This document shows, piece by piece, positions 1 to 5,943 of a DNA stretch of 7,576 nt. A program made the translations under genes and the position numbers. Location: assembly GCA_002254285.1 (NCBI GenBank), contig NIUZ01000189.1, positions 1 to 7,576 on the forward strand, given 5' to 3'. Below the pieces are notes generated by a model. It was not told the origin of the DNA. It ran no database searches and worked only from the letters and a program-made list of their open reading frames with translations. This DNA is from Bacteroidetes bacterium 4572_112 (lineage in GTDB: Bacteria; Bacteroidota; Bacteroidia; Bacteroidales; UBA1556). The first letter of the stretch is position 1; every line of letters begins with the position of its first letter.

Positions 1-1
1 C

Positions 2-1450
2 CCTAAAAACCCTGCCATAATAATGGCTGGAGCTAATACGGATAAATACTACATCTCATTAGATACTGGTAGAACATGGACTTATAGCAATCTAACCTCA
101 AATTCTGGAGTAATGGGCGACCCTGCAATAATAACTGACACTGCGGGCAATTTCTTATTTTTCCATCTATCAAATCCTACTACAGGTGGGCATTGGATTG
201 ATCGTATTGTATGCCAAATATACAATCCCACAACGCAGCAATGGACATCAGATTCGTATATGGGGTTAAATACAGGACCCGATTATGCACAAGATAAGCA
301 ATGGGCAACCTTAGAAAAAACAGGCAATTACGTTTATACAACATGGACACAATTCGATAAATATGGCTCATCTGACACTGCACATAAGAGCAATATTATG
401 TTCACAACTTCTACTGATGGAGGACAAACTTGGTTTTCGCCAGCACAAAGAATAAATGAAGTATCAGGTGATTGCATTGACAGCGACAATACTGTAGAAG
501 GCGCCGTACCGTGCATGGGACCTCAAAATCAGATATATGTTTCATGGGCAGGACCTGATGGATTAGTCTTTGACAAAAGTATTGATGGAGGAGCAATGTT
601 TCTTGATAATGACATATTTGTGAGCACTGTTCCTGGTGGTTGGGATTATGATATTCCCGGAATTAGCAGATGTAATGGACTACCAATTACCGATTGTGAT
701 ATAAGTGGTGGTACACATAATGGAACTATATATATAAATTGGAGCGACCAACGAAATGGTGCTGACAATACTGATATATGGCTAGCAAAATCGACGGATC
801 AAGGCGATACGTGGTCGGCACCTATACGTGTAAATAATGATACAACACAAACTCATCAATTCCTTACTTGGATGGATATTGACCAAAGTACAGGCTACCT
901 ATATTTTGTTTTTTATGATAGACATAGATATACCGATAGCCAAACAGATGTAACATTAGCAATATCGAAAGATGGTGGTCAAACTTTTGAGAATTATATC
1001 ATTAGTGAGTCGCCTTTTGTTCCTACAACGCAGGTTTTCTTTGGCGATTATACTAATATTTCGGTACAAGATGGCATTGTTCGTCCAATATGGGCAAGAT
1101 TCGACCTCACAAATTATATGTCGATATGGACTGCATTAATAAATTCTGATACAGATTTATCGGTTGAAAACAAATCAAATTTCTTAGAAAATAGCAGCTC
1201 TGTATATCCAAACCCTACATCAGAAATAGCATTTTTTGCTTTCAAATTACGAAAGCCAACTTCGGTAACTATCAATGTTATAGACTCTAAAGGTAGTTTA
1301 ATAACTACTTTAGCCAATAATAAACGATATAGTGTAGGAAGCCATCTTCAAGATTTTAAGATTGCTGATTATAATTTAAGTTCGGGAGTATATTATTTCC
1401 AATTTATTTCTACAGACCATACTTATACTAAGAAATTTATTATACATTAA
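2..1450 (+). CDS. Secreted Asp-box (BNR/sialidase-fold) protein with T9SS sorting domain, 5' partial
   Basis: The reading frame is open to the left edge, so the true start lies outside the window; the first in-frame ATG, at 23, is probably internal. Numbering from that ATG, five Asp-box motifs (S/T-x-D-x-G-x-T-W/F) are visible near residues 12-19, 130-137, 186-193, 257-264 and 315-322. Such motifs mark the blades of a sialidase/BNR beta-propeller. Residues from about 394 (VYPNPTSE) to 475 form a type A T9SS C-terminal sorting domain, with a GVYYFQF-like strand and a KKFIIH end. The protein is therefore inferred to be exported across the outer membrane and then surface-attached or released. 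The sialidase arginine triad and FRIP motif are not identifiable here, so the fold is well supported but sialidase activity is not; many T9SS Asp-box proteins have no known substrate. No terminator is visible after the stop. Confidence 0.88.
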   Translation, partial: PKNPAIIMAGANTDKYYISLDTGRTWTYSNLTSNSGVMGDPAIITDTAGNFLFFHLSNPTTGGHWIDRIVCQIYNPTTQQWTSDSYMGLNTGPDYAQDKQWATLEKTGNYVYTTWTQFDKYGSSDTAHKSNIMFTTSTDGGQTWFSPAQRINEVSGDCIDSDNTVEGAVPCMGPQNQIYVSWAGPDGLVFDKSIDGGAMFLDNDIFVSTVPGGWDYDIPGISRCNGLPITDCDISGGTHNGTIYINWSDQRNGADNTDIWLAKSTDQGDTWSAPIRVNNDTTQTHQFLTWMDIDQSTGYLYFVFYDRHRYTDSQTDVTLAISKDGGQTFENYIISESPFVPTTQVFFGDYTNISVQDGIVRPIWARFDLTNYMSIWTALINSDTDLSVENKSNFLENSSSVYPNPTSEIAFFAFKLRKPTSVTINVIDSKGSLITTLANNKRYSVGSHLQDFKIADYNLSSGVYYFQFISTDHTYTKKFIIH

Positions 1451-1500
1451 ATTTAAGAAAAATTAGAATAAAGAGTTAAACGCCAAGAGATAATTTGTAC

Positions 1501-1508
1501 TACTTTTG
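1501..1508 (+). promoter_or_regulatory. Putative Bacteroidota -7 box for the pseudouridine synthase gene
   Basis: TACTTTTG fits the Bacteroidota -7 consensus TAnnTTTG and lies 21 bases before the ATG at 1530. A good -33 TTG is lacking at the usual distance; TTA at 1476-1478 is the nearest weak candidate. Transcription would start within the short AT-rich leader. No Shine-Dalgarno sequence is evident, which is normal in this phylum. Confidence 0.55.
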
Positions 1509-1529
1509 CAGATTAATAATTAGATAGAT

Positions 1530-2420
1530 ATGGCAATACGCGAAGGAAAAACAAGAACGGATAAATATTCAAAATCTCCCAAAGGAAAAAAGGGTGGAGA
1601 TTTCTCAAAATTTAAGAAAAAAGTAAACCCAAAGGCTCGTCCTATGGGGAAATCAGCACCAAAGAAGACTGTTAAGGAAGAAGAAACTACCATTAATATG
1701 CCTACCGATGGAACAATGCGATTGAACAAATATATTGCTCACGCAGGAGTTTGCTCTCGTCGTGAGGCCGATAAACTTATTAGCACAGGAGTAATTACTG
1801 TAAATAGTAAAATCGTTACTGAGCTTGGGTTTAAAGTACAGGCAGGTGATAAAGTACATATGGATGGGCAGCTATTGGTTGCTGAGAAATTGCAATACGT
1901 ACTTTTGAATAAGCCAAAAGGATTTGTTACAACTACCGACGATCCTCAGGAGCGTAAAACTGTAATGGATTTGGTAGCAAAAGCAAGCACTGAACGCATT
2001 TATCCTGTTGGAAGATTGGATATGGCAACAACTGGTTTATTGCTTTTCACTAATGATGGCGATCTTGCTAAGAAGCTTACTCACCCTAAGCATCGTGTTC
2101 GTAAGGTATATCATGTATACTTAGATAAGGCACTTACAAAAGTTGATATGACCAAAATAGTACAGGGTTTTGAGCTAGAAGACGGCATGATTAACGTAGA
2201 TAAGATTAGCTATGTTGATGGTGATAAAAATAAAAAAGAGATAGGAATTCAGATTCACTCAGGAAGAAATAGAATTGTTCGTAGAATATTCGAGCATCTT
2301 GAGTATGAAGTTACCAAGCTTGATAGAGTTGTATTTGGTGGACTTACGAAAAAGGATCTTCCTCGTGGAAAATGGAAACACCTTTCGTCATCAGAAATTG
2401 ATTTCTTGAAGATGATTTAA
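1530..2420 (+). CDS. rluB: rRNA pseudouridine synthase, RsuA/RluB/RluE/RluF family
   Basis: The 296-residue product is predicted to isomerise a specific uridine to pseudouridine in ribosomal RNA in the cytoplasm. Residues 1 to about 60 are a lysine-rich low-complexity tail. An S4 RNA-binding domain follows at about 63-108 (RLNKYIAHAGVCSRREAD), then the catalytic domain with YPVGRLDMATTGLL at about 158-171. D164 of GRLD is the expected catalytic aspartate. The closing RNA-binding block lies at about 244-268 (SGRNRIVRRIFEHL, TKLDRVVFGGL). The protein looks complete. Basic N-terminal tails are common in Bacteroidota and Gram-positive relatives of RluB. RluB (23S rRNA) is the likeliest match, but RsuA, RluE and RluF share these motifs, so target specificity is inferred. 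It is a single-gene unit with its own promoter candidate and terminator. Confidence 0.9.
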   Translation: MAIREGKTRTDKYSKSPKGKKGGDFSKFKKKVNPKARPMGKSAPKKTVKEEETTINMPTDGTMRLNKYIAHAGVCSRREADKLISTGVITVNSKIVTELGFKVQAGDKVHMDGQLLVAEKLQYVLLNKPKGFVTTTDDPQERKTVMDLVAKASTERIYPVGRLDMATTGLLLFTNDGDLAKKLTHPKHRVRKVYHVYLDKALTKVDMTKIVQGFELEDGMINVDKISYVDGDKNKKEIGIQIHSGRNRIVRRIFEHLEYEVTKLDRVVFGGLTKKDLPRGKWKHLSSSEIDFLKMI

Positions 2421-2439
2421 TCAATCCAATAAAATATAG

Positions 2440-2480
2440 AAAAGCCCAATAATCGTTGATTATTGGGCTTTTTGTTTTTT
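2440..2480 (+). terminator. Intrinsic terminator after the pseudouridine synthase
   Basis: A perfect 15-bp stem (2440-2454 with 2458-2472, core AGCCCAATAATC) has a 3-base loop GTT and is followed by a T-rich run through 2480. It lies 20 bases after the stop codon. The A-tract on the opposite side gives it some bidirectional character, so it might also stop leftward transcription. Confidence 0.92.
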
Positions 2481-2521
2481 ACACTAATCCTCCATTATAA
2501 TTTTATGGATGTATATTTGAC

Positions 2522-2541
2522 ATACGACCTATTCTAGGTCG
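2522..2541 (+). repeat. Hairpin repeat, left copy
   Basis: The stem CGACCTA (2525-2531) pairs perfectly with TAGGTCG (2535-2541) around the loop TTC. The 20-base block matches the block at 2819-2838 read on the other strand at 16 of 20 positions, under the shared pattern ATrCGACCyATTCTrGGTyG. Confidence 0.75.
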
Positions 2542-2542
2542 G

Positions 2543-2565
2543 GAAAATATTGAAATAATATTTTC
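2543..2565. repeat. 9-bp perfect inverted repeat
   Basis: GAAAATATT (2543-2551) and AATATTTTC (2557-2565) are exact reverse complements around the 5-base spacer GAAAT. The repeat begins one base after the left hairpin copy. It is AT-rich, so it could be a weak hairpin, a binding site, or part of the same repeat element. Confidence 0.7.
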
Positions 2566-2577
2566 TGTAAATATGTT

Positions 2578-2592
2578 ATACCAATTTGGTAT
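2578..2592. repeat. 15-base palindrome ATACCAA-T-TTGGTAT
   Basis: The 7-bp arms (2578-2584 and 2586-2592) are perfectly complementary around one central T. The half-site TTGGTAT recurs at 2711-2717 and 2722-2728, and inverted at 2803-2809, so it is a recurring internal module of this intergenic region. Confidence 0.7.
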
Positions 2593-2659
2593 CAAAATAC
2601 GCTATAAATAAATTGGAATATATTTTCCTATTAGAAGACAAAAATTATTTGCATAAAAG

Positions 2660-2683
2660 CCTGTACTGAGCATGTCGAAAGGG
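2660..2683. repeat. Match to a dispersed extragenic motif of the CTGAGCnTGTCGAA type
   Basis: The core ACTGAGCATGTCGAAA (2664-2679) resembles the CTGAGCTTGTCGAAG / CTTCGACAAGCTCAG sequences that I recall as frequent extragenic repeats in Bacteroidota and other bacterial genomes. The family assignment rests on memory of the motif and was not searched. Confidence 0.4.
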
Positions 2684-2709
2684 AAATATAAACGATTTAT
2701 ATGGCGTGT

Positions 2710-2730
2710 TTTGGTATTAATTTGGTATTA
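2710..2730 (+). repeat. Tandem 10-base direct repeat TTTGGTATTA
   Basis: TTTGGTATTA occurs at 2710-2719 and again at 2721-2730 with one A between them, a period of 11 bases, about one helical turn. The second copy also forms one arm of the inverted pair 2722-2731 / 2800-2809. Confidence 0.7.
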
Positions 2731-2809
2731 TCCCTTCGGGATACAAAGATTATTTTCTTATGAAATTTGAAGCCGAAGGTTTTATATATTTATAACCACA
2801 TAATACCAA
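2722..2809. repeat. 10-bp inverted pair enclosing small hairpins
   Basis: TTGGTATTAT (2722-2731) is the exact reverse complement of ATAATACCAA (2800-2809). Between the arms lie a weak GC/GU hairpin (AAGCC-GAA-GGTTT, near 2771-2783) and AT-rich sequence. The arms may close a longer stem or mark a half of the intergenic element. Confidence 0.6.
2729..2743. repeat. Hairpin TATCCC-TTC-GGGATA
   Basis: There is a 6-bp perfect stem around a TTC loop, the same loop as in the hairpin repeat at 2522-2541. It overlaps the end of the tandem TTTGGTATTA pair. No T-run follows, so it is not a typical terminator. Confidence 0.65.
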
Positions 2810-2818
2810 TGATAGTCA

Positions 2819-2838
2819 CAACCCAGAATGGGTCGCAT
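2819..2838 (-). repeat. Hairpin repeat, right copy (inverted)
   Basis: On the - strand this reads ATGCGACCCATTCTGGGTTG, with a stem CGACCCA/TGGGTTG around TTC (G.T wobble at one position on this strand, an A-C mismatch on the other). Relative to the left copy, two of the four differences form a compensating T-A to C-G pair change. It lies just downstream of dgkA. Confidence 0.75.
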
Positions 2839-2854
2839 AAAAAACGATAATATT

Positions 2855-3235
2855 CTATTGAAAAAACACAAATATCTTAGGCAGAAAAATAATCAAGCCA
2901 ACAATAAGTGCAGCCATAGCAGAAACCAATACTGCCGCCGCAGAAAGGTCTTTAATTTTCTTAATCATTTCGTTACGCTCTGAGGAAATAAAGTCAGCAA
3001 CATTCTCAATGGATGAATTAATAATCTCCATAGAAATAACCAATGCAATGGCAAAAACTATTACCACCCACTCCATTGATGAGATTCCTAGAACAAAGCC
3101 CAATATAACAGCAATAACAGCCACAAAAAGATGAATTCTAGCATTATGCTCCTCGCTAAAAACAATGCGCAATCCGTTGAAGGCGTGAGTGAAGCTTTTA
3201 ATCCTTTGCTTTATGGAAAAATTTGATGGTTTCAT
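2855..3235 (-). CDS. dgkA: DgkA-type integral membrane lipid kinase
   Basis: The 126-residue protein is predicted to be a small inner-membrane kinase that phosphorylates diacylglycerol or, as in Gram-positive relatives, undecaprenol, thus feeding lipid carrier or phospholipid recycling. The family signature is present: EEHNARIH at about 28-35 and E70-I-I-N73-S-S-I-E77-N-V-A-D81, with E70, N73 and E77 matching the catalytic acidic/amide residues. KDLSAAAVLVSA follows at about 95-106. Three hydrophobic helices are visible at about 36-52, 55-72 and 98-118. Length is normal for the family and the gene looks intact. It starts 6 bases after the fic stop codon, so the two are probably co-transcribed; no separate promoter fits in the gap. 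The lipid substrate cannot be decided from sequence. Confidence 0.9.
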   Translation of the reverse strand: MKPSNFSIKQRIKSFTHAFNGLRIVFSEEHNARIHLFVAVIAVILGFVLGISSMEWVVIVFAIALVISMEIINSSIENVADFISSERNEMIKKIKDLSAAAVLVSAMAALIVGLIIFLPKIFVFFQ

Positions 3236-3241
3236 ATCTTA

Positions 3242-4078
3242 CTATTTTATACTCTCAAATCTATACTTTGTAGTTCTTTTATCCCCATATTTTACAATAA
3301 TTCCATCATCTACTGCTAGTTTCATATCTCTACTTGCAGTTGCAGAAGAAATATTCTTAAATGACCGTAGATAATCTTGTCTTGAAAAATAATTACTCCC
3401 AATAATTTCTTTAAAATACTGTATTCTATTGGCATTACTTAAACTAACATTTTGACTCTTTAATAAATCACCAAGAGCTATTTTTATTATCCCTAACATA
3501 AATTCAACAAATATAGTTGACTGACCCTGCTTATCAGATAATTCTAAAGCTCGATAATATTTCTCTTGATTGGCTTTAATCAAAATCTCTATTGGCAAAA
3601 ATTCAAATATTGGTGAATATTCTTTAAGAATTAGTGTTTGCCATAGTCTTCCCATTCTACCATTACCATCAATAAAAGGATGAATAAATTCAAATTCATA
3701 ATGAAAAGAAGTTGTTCTAAGATGACCGGCATTATCAATTAAGTTATCCATCAATACTGCATGTGCATCACACATTGATTGCAAATTATATAAATCTAAT
3801 TTATTCAAGTTATTATAAACCTGAATTGCATTTTTAACTTCTATAACATCTTTTTGGGGAGCTAATACGCTTTTGTTATCAAATAAATCCGAAATCTGCT
3901 TTTCTGATAGCGTATTACCTTCGATTTCTAATGACGATTGAATAGTTTTTATTCTGTTTCTTCTACGTAATTCTGTTGGTGGTTTATATAAATGAGCGGC
4001 CCTAACTTCTCCTAATTGCTCTGAAATAGAAGCAATTAAGGTCATTATTGTATTTGTAATTATATATGGTGGTTTCAT
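3242..4078 (-). CDS. Fic-family protein (AMPylase fold), autoinhibited class II, flap region missing
   Basis: The 278-residue protein carries the Fic motif H133-P-F-I-D-G-N-G-R141-M-G-R144, intact at every canonical position. Fic enzymes transfer a nucleotide monophosphate, usually AMP, to a hydroxyl side chain of a target protein. Upstream, S49-L-E-I-E53-G54 fits the class II inhibitory motif (S/T)xxxE(G/N), so the enzyme should be self-restrained by an N-terminal helix rather than by a separate antitoxin. Residues from about 215 to 275 (SRQDYLRSF, SSATASRDMKLAVDDGIIVK, TTKYRF) look like a winged-helix DNA-binding domain. Oddly, only four residues separate GHLR121 from F125-H126-Y of the helix leading into the motif. 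In Fic relatives I recall this interval as roughly 40-50 residues holding the beta-hairpin flap. The deletion is in frame. Target and present activity are unknown. Confidence 0.88.
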   Translation of the reverse strand: MKPPYIITNTIMTLIASISEQLGEVRAAHLYKPPTELRRRNRIKTIQSSLEIEGNTLSEKQISDLFDNKSVLAPQKDVIEVKNAIQVYNNLNKLDLYNLQSMCDAHAVLMDNLIDNAGHLRTTSFHYEFEFIHPFIDGNGRMGRLWQTLILKEYSPIFEFLPIEILIKANQEKYYRALELSDKQGQSTIFVEFMLGIIKIALGDLLKSQNVSLSNANRIQYFKEIIGSNYFSRQDYLRSFKNISSATASRDMKLAVDDGIIVKYGDKRTTKYRFESIK

Positions 4079-4093
4079 TTCAAAATATCAATT

Positions 4094-4113
4094 ATAGTAT
4101 CATATGATACTAT
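4094..4113. promoter_or_regulatory. Perfect 20-base palindrome, candidate operator of fic
   Basis: ATAGTATCAT (4094-4103) is followed directly by its reverse complement ATGATACTAT (4104-4113). The site ends 15 bases before the fic start codon and directly abuts the predicted -7 box (4114-4121), so it should span the transcription start. A dimeric regulator bound there would block transcription. The winged-helix-like C-terminus of Fic itself is the obvious candidate, by inference. Confidence 0.8.
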
Positions 4114-4121
4114 CAAAGATA
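4114..4121 (-). promoter_or_regulatory. Putative -7 box for fic (and dgkA)
   Basis: On the - strand this reads TATCTTTG, fitting TAnnTTTG. No convincing -33 TTG is seen at 17-23 bases upstream, so strength is uncertain. The box touches the 20-base palindrome, and upstream lies the end of the flippase gene (stop at 4145). Confidence 0.55.
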
Positions 4122-4144
4122 TACATTTTTTCAGAAGCTAAAGA

Positions 4145-5626
4145 TTATTTATTAACTTTTGGAAGGAAATTCTTTTTCTCAAACATAAACAGTACTGCCA
4201 TATATCCCAAAAGGATAAGTGTATTTACTGATAAGCGAATTATTTGAGAATCGATTTGTAATTGTAGGCTAGCAAAGTATAGCAATACTGCCAAGCCTAG
4301 GTATGATAATATACGTTTAAGATCGTATGGAATTGGATAATATTTACGCCCAATGAGGAATGAAACAATGGTCATGGAAGCATAGCAAATAAAGGTTGCC
4401 CATGCCGAGCCTGTATATCCAATACGTGGTATCCAATAAAAATTCAGTGATAAAGTGATTAAGGCTCCAAATATAGAAATATAGGCTCCAAACTTAGTTT
4501 TATCGGTAAGTTTATACCATACCGAAAGATTATAATATATACCTAAAAATAGATTTGCCATTAGCAGGATAGGAATTACTGGTGCTCCTGAACGGAATCT
4601 TTCGCCAACAAAATATATTACTATATCCATATAAAGCATTGTAGAGAGGAATACTATTGACATAACCATCACAAAATACTTCATCATATTGGCATACATA
4701 AGCTTAGCATCCTTATGCTTTTCTTGAGCAAAGAAGAAGGGTTCAGCAGCATACCTATATGCCTGTATTATTATTGTCATTATGATTGAAACCTTATAAA
4801 CAGCAGCGTAAATTCCCACTTGCGCCATTGCTATATTTTCGGGTAATAAATACTTTAAGAGAACTCTATCTATAACTTCATTTACAGCACCTGCTAGTCC
4901 AAAAATCAATAATGGAAGAGCGTATACCATCATTTTTTTCCATAAACTAAAGTCAAAAGTAAATCTCAATCTCAACCATTCTGGAACAAACATTAAGGTT
5001 TGTAATCCACTGGAGATAACATTACTTATAAAAATATAGTCAATCTTATTATCTGCATCATAATACTTAGAAATCCATTGAACTATACTATTATCACCAT
5101 ACCTACTAATAAGAAAAGGAATGAATAGAATAAACAGAAGATTGAGCCCTAAATTAGAAAAAATACCCGTAAGCCTAATGGCAACAAAGCGTTTCGCTCT
5201 ATCTTCTAGCCTAAGATTTGCATATGGAATAGTATTTATGGAATCAAAAAACAGTATTAATCCCACATAAACAATATACTCGGGCTTTGCCGCATATTGA
5301 ATAATATCGGCAATCCCTTGCTTATAAAAAGCTATAATTAAAAGAAAGAAAATACTGCTTACAAAAATTGATATAAATGCAGTTCCAAACACCTTTTTAC
5401 TCTCCCTTGTAGACTTGGCAAAACGAAAAAACGAAGTCTCCATACCATAGGTTAACACTATAAGTATTAACGCTATATAGGAATACAGTTCGGCCACTTC
5501 GCCATAACTCGCTTCGGCTAGAACCCTCGTATAAATAGGCACCAACAGATAGCCTAGCAATCGTCCAACGATGCTACTAAGGCCATAAACGGCGGTCTGA
5601 CTAACGAGTTTCTTTAAAGGATTCAA
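4145..5626 (-). CDS. Wzx/MATE-type polysaccharide or lipopolysaccharide flippase
   Basis: The 493-residue, very hydrophobic protein has about 12-14 membrane segments. It belongs to the MOP exporter superfamily of Wzx-like flippases, which move undecaprenyl-linked sugars across the inner membrane. Family-like features are the N-terminal QTAVYGLSSIVGRLLGYLLVP-type first helix (10-30), ETSFFRFAK at about 63-71, the loop DRVLLKYLLP at about 253-262, and QAYRYAAEPFFFA at about 288-300. The start is TTG at 5624-5626: an in-frame stop lies two codons upstream and no ATG precedes the conserved N-terminus, so TTG is the only sensible start. It begins 13 bases after the rbfA stop and is probably in the same transcript. 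No glycosyltransferases are nearby in the window, so the transported glycan (O-antigen, capsule or other) is unknown. Confidence 0.87.
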   Translation of the reverse strand: MNPLKKLVSQTAVYGLSSIVGRLLGYLLVPIYTRVLAEASYGEVAELYSYIALILIVLTYGMETSFFRFAKSTRESKKVFGTAFISIFVSSIFFLLIIAFYKQGIADIIQYAAKPEYIVYVGLILFFDSINTIPYANLRLEDRAKRFVAIRLTGIFSNLGLNLLFILFIPFLISRYGDNSIVQWISKYYDADNKIDYIFISNVISSGLQTLMFVPEWLRLRFTFDFSLWKKMMVYALPLLIFGLAGAVNEVIDRVLLKYLLPENIAMAQVGIYAAVYKVSIIMTIIIQAYRYAAEPFFFAQEKHKDAKLMYANMMKYFVMVMSIVFLSTMLYMDIVIYFVGERFRSGAPVIPILLMANLFLGIYYNLSVWYKLTDKTKFGAYISIFGALITLSLNFYWIPRIGYTGSAWATFICYASMTIVSFLIGRKYYPIPYDLKRILSYLGLAVLLYFASLQLQIDSQIIRLSVNTLILLGYMAVLFMFEKKNFLPKVNK

Positions 5627-5639
5627 GTGATCTTATTTA

Positions 5640-5934
5640 TTATACGTCTTTCAGTAATTTATCGATATTCTCGGCATAGTCCAATGAGTCGTCTAATTGA
5701 AATAGTAACTCTGGAACAGTGCGTAACTGATGACGAACTTTCTTAGCAAGCATAGTTCTAAAAACCACCTGCTTTTTCTTAATCACTTTCATTAAAGCAA
5801 TCTTTACTAACCCTAACCTTAGTTACAGTTATCATAGCTCCTGAGCCTAGCACATTGCGGCTCTCTAGCTGAAATATTACTCCCAAATCTTGTTGGAGCA
5901 ATGCATTAATCTTTTGTTGTCGTGTCGATTCCAT
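5640..5934 (-). pseudogene. rbfA: Ribosome-binding factor A, frameshifted with internal loss
   Basis: The frame from ATG 5932-5934 encodes a clear RbfA N-terminus (MESTRQQKINALLQQDLG, then LGSGAMITVTKVRVSKD), but stops at 5779-5781 after 51 codons. A second frame ending at 5640-5642 supplies the RbfA C-terminus (ALMKVIKKKQ, LAKKVRHQLRTVPELLF, DDSLDYAENIDKLLK). RbfA binds the 30S subunit during 16S 5' end maturation. Comparison with the usual ~110-residue family layout suggests roughly 40-50 bases are absent between KVRVSKD and ALMKVI. That is where strands of the KH-like fold (…LAKVYLSLF…) should be, and the loss is not a multiple of three. GGTTAGGGTTAG near the junction could favour slippage. 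As written the gene cannot make RbfA; an assembly or consensus error is a real alternative because rbfA is normally conserved. Confidence 0.85.
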
Positions 5935-5943
5935 ATCTTTTAC

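Larger units (their letters stand above)
2481..2854. other. Gene-free, hairpin-rich convergent intergenic region
   Basis: No credible coding sequence is seen on either strand between the convergent pseudouridine synthase and dgkA genes. The region instead holds at least five short inverted repeats, a 10-base direct repeat, a 10-bp long-range inverted pair and two inverted copies of one hairpin motif near its ends, listed separately. The density of dyads is much higher than in the other gaps of this window. It is most likely a non-autonomous repeat (MITE or REP-like) or a cluster of extragenic palindromes; a structured RNA is an alternative. Confidence 0.6.

Noticed and set aside
180..596. Three short reading frames on the - strand inside the Asp-box gene
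   Set aside because: They are shadows of the strongly supported + strand gene, have no family-like composition, and overlap one another.
2..1450. Calling the Asp-box gene a true sialidase
   Set aside because: Asp-boxes show the fold only; the catalytic arginine triad, Tyr/Glu pair and FRIP motif could not be assigned, and the N-terminal part is outside the window.
1520..1859. Two - strand reading frames (about 69 and 68 codons) antisense to the pseudouridine synthase
   Set aside because: They lie opposite the lysine-rich tail and S4 domain and reflect the reverse complement of Lys codons (Phe/Leu-rich); there is no promoter or domain evidence.
2578..2730. TTGGTAT repeats as replication iterons or a CRISPR array
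   Set aside because: Only four irregularly spaced short copies in mixed orientation, with no spacers of uniform length, no cas or rep gene and no DnaA-box cluster.
2819..2838. Right hairpin as an intrinsic terminator of dgkA
   Set aside because: On the - strand no T-run follows the stem, and the stem contains a wobble; it better matches the repeat seen at 2522-2541.
3189..3374. + strand reading frame across the dgkA start and fic end
   Set aside because: It is antisense to two well-supported genes and has no recognisable features.
3242..4078. Fic gene as horizontally acquired on base composition
   Set aside because: It looks AT-richer than the pseudouridine synthase, but a line-by-line glance at the flippase shows similar AT content, so composition gives no clear signal.
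3242..4078. Fic as toxin of a two-gene Fic/antitoxin pair
   Set aside because: No small antitoxin gene lies beside it, and the protein carries its own class II inhibitory motif SLEIEG.
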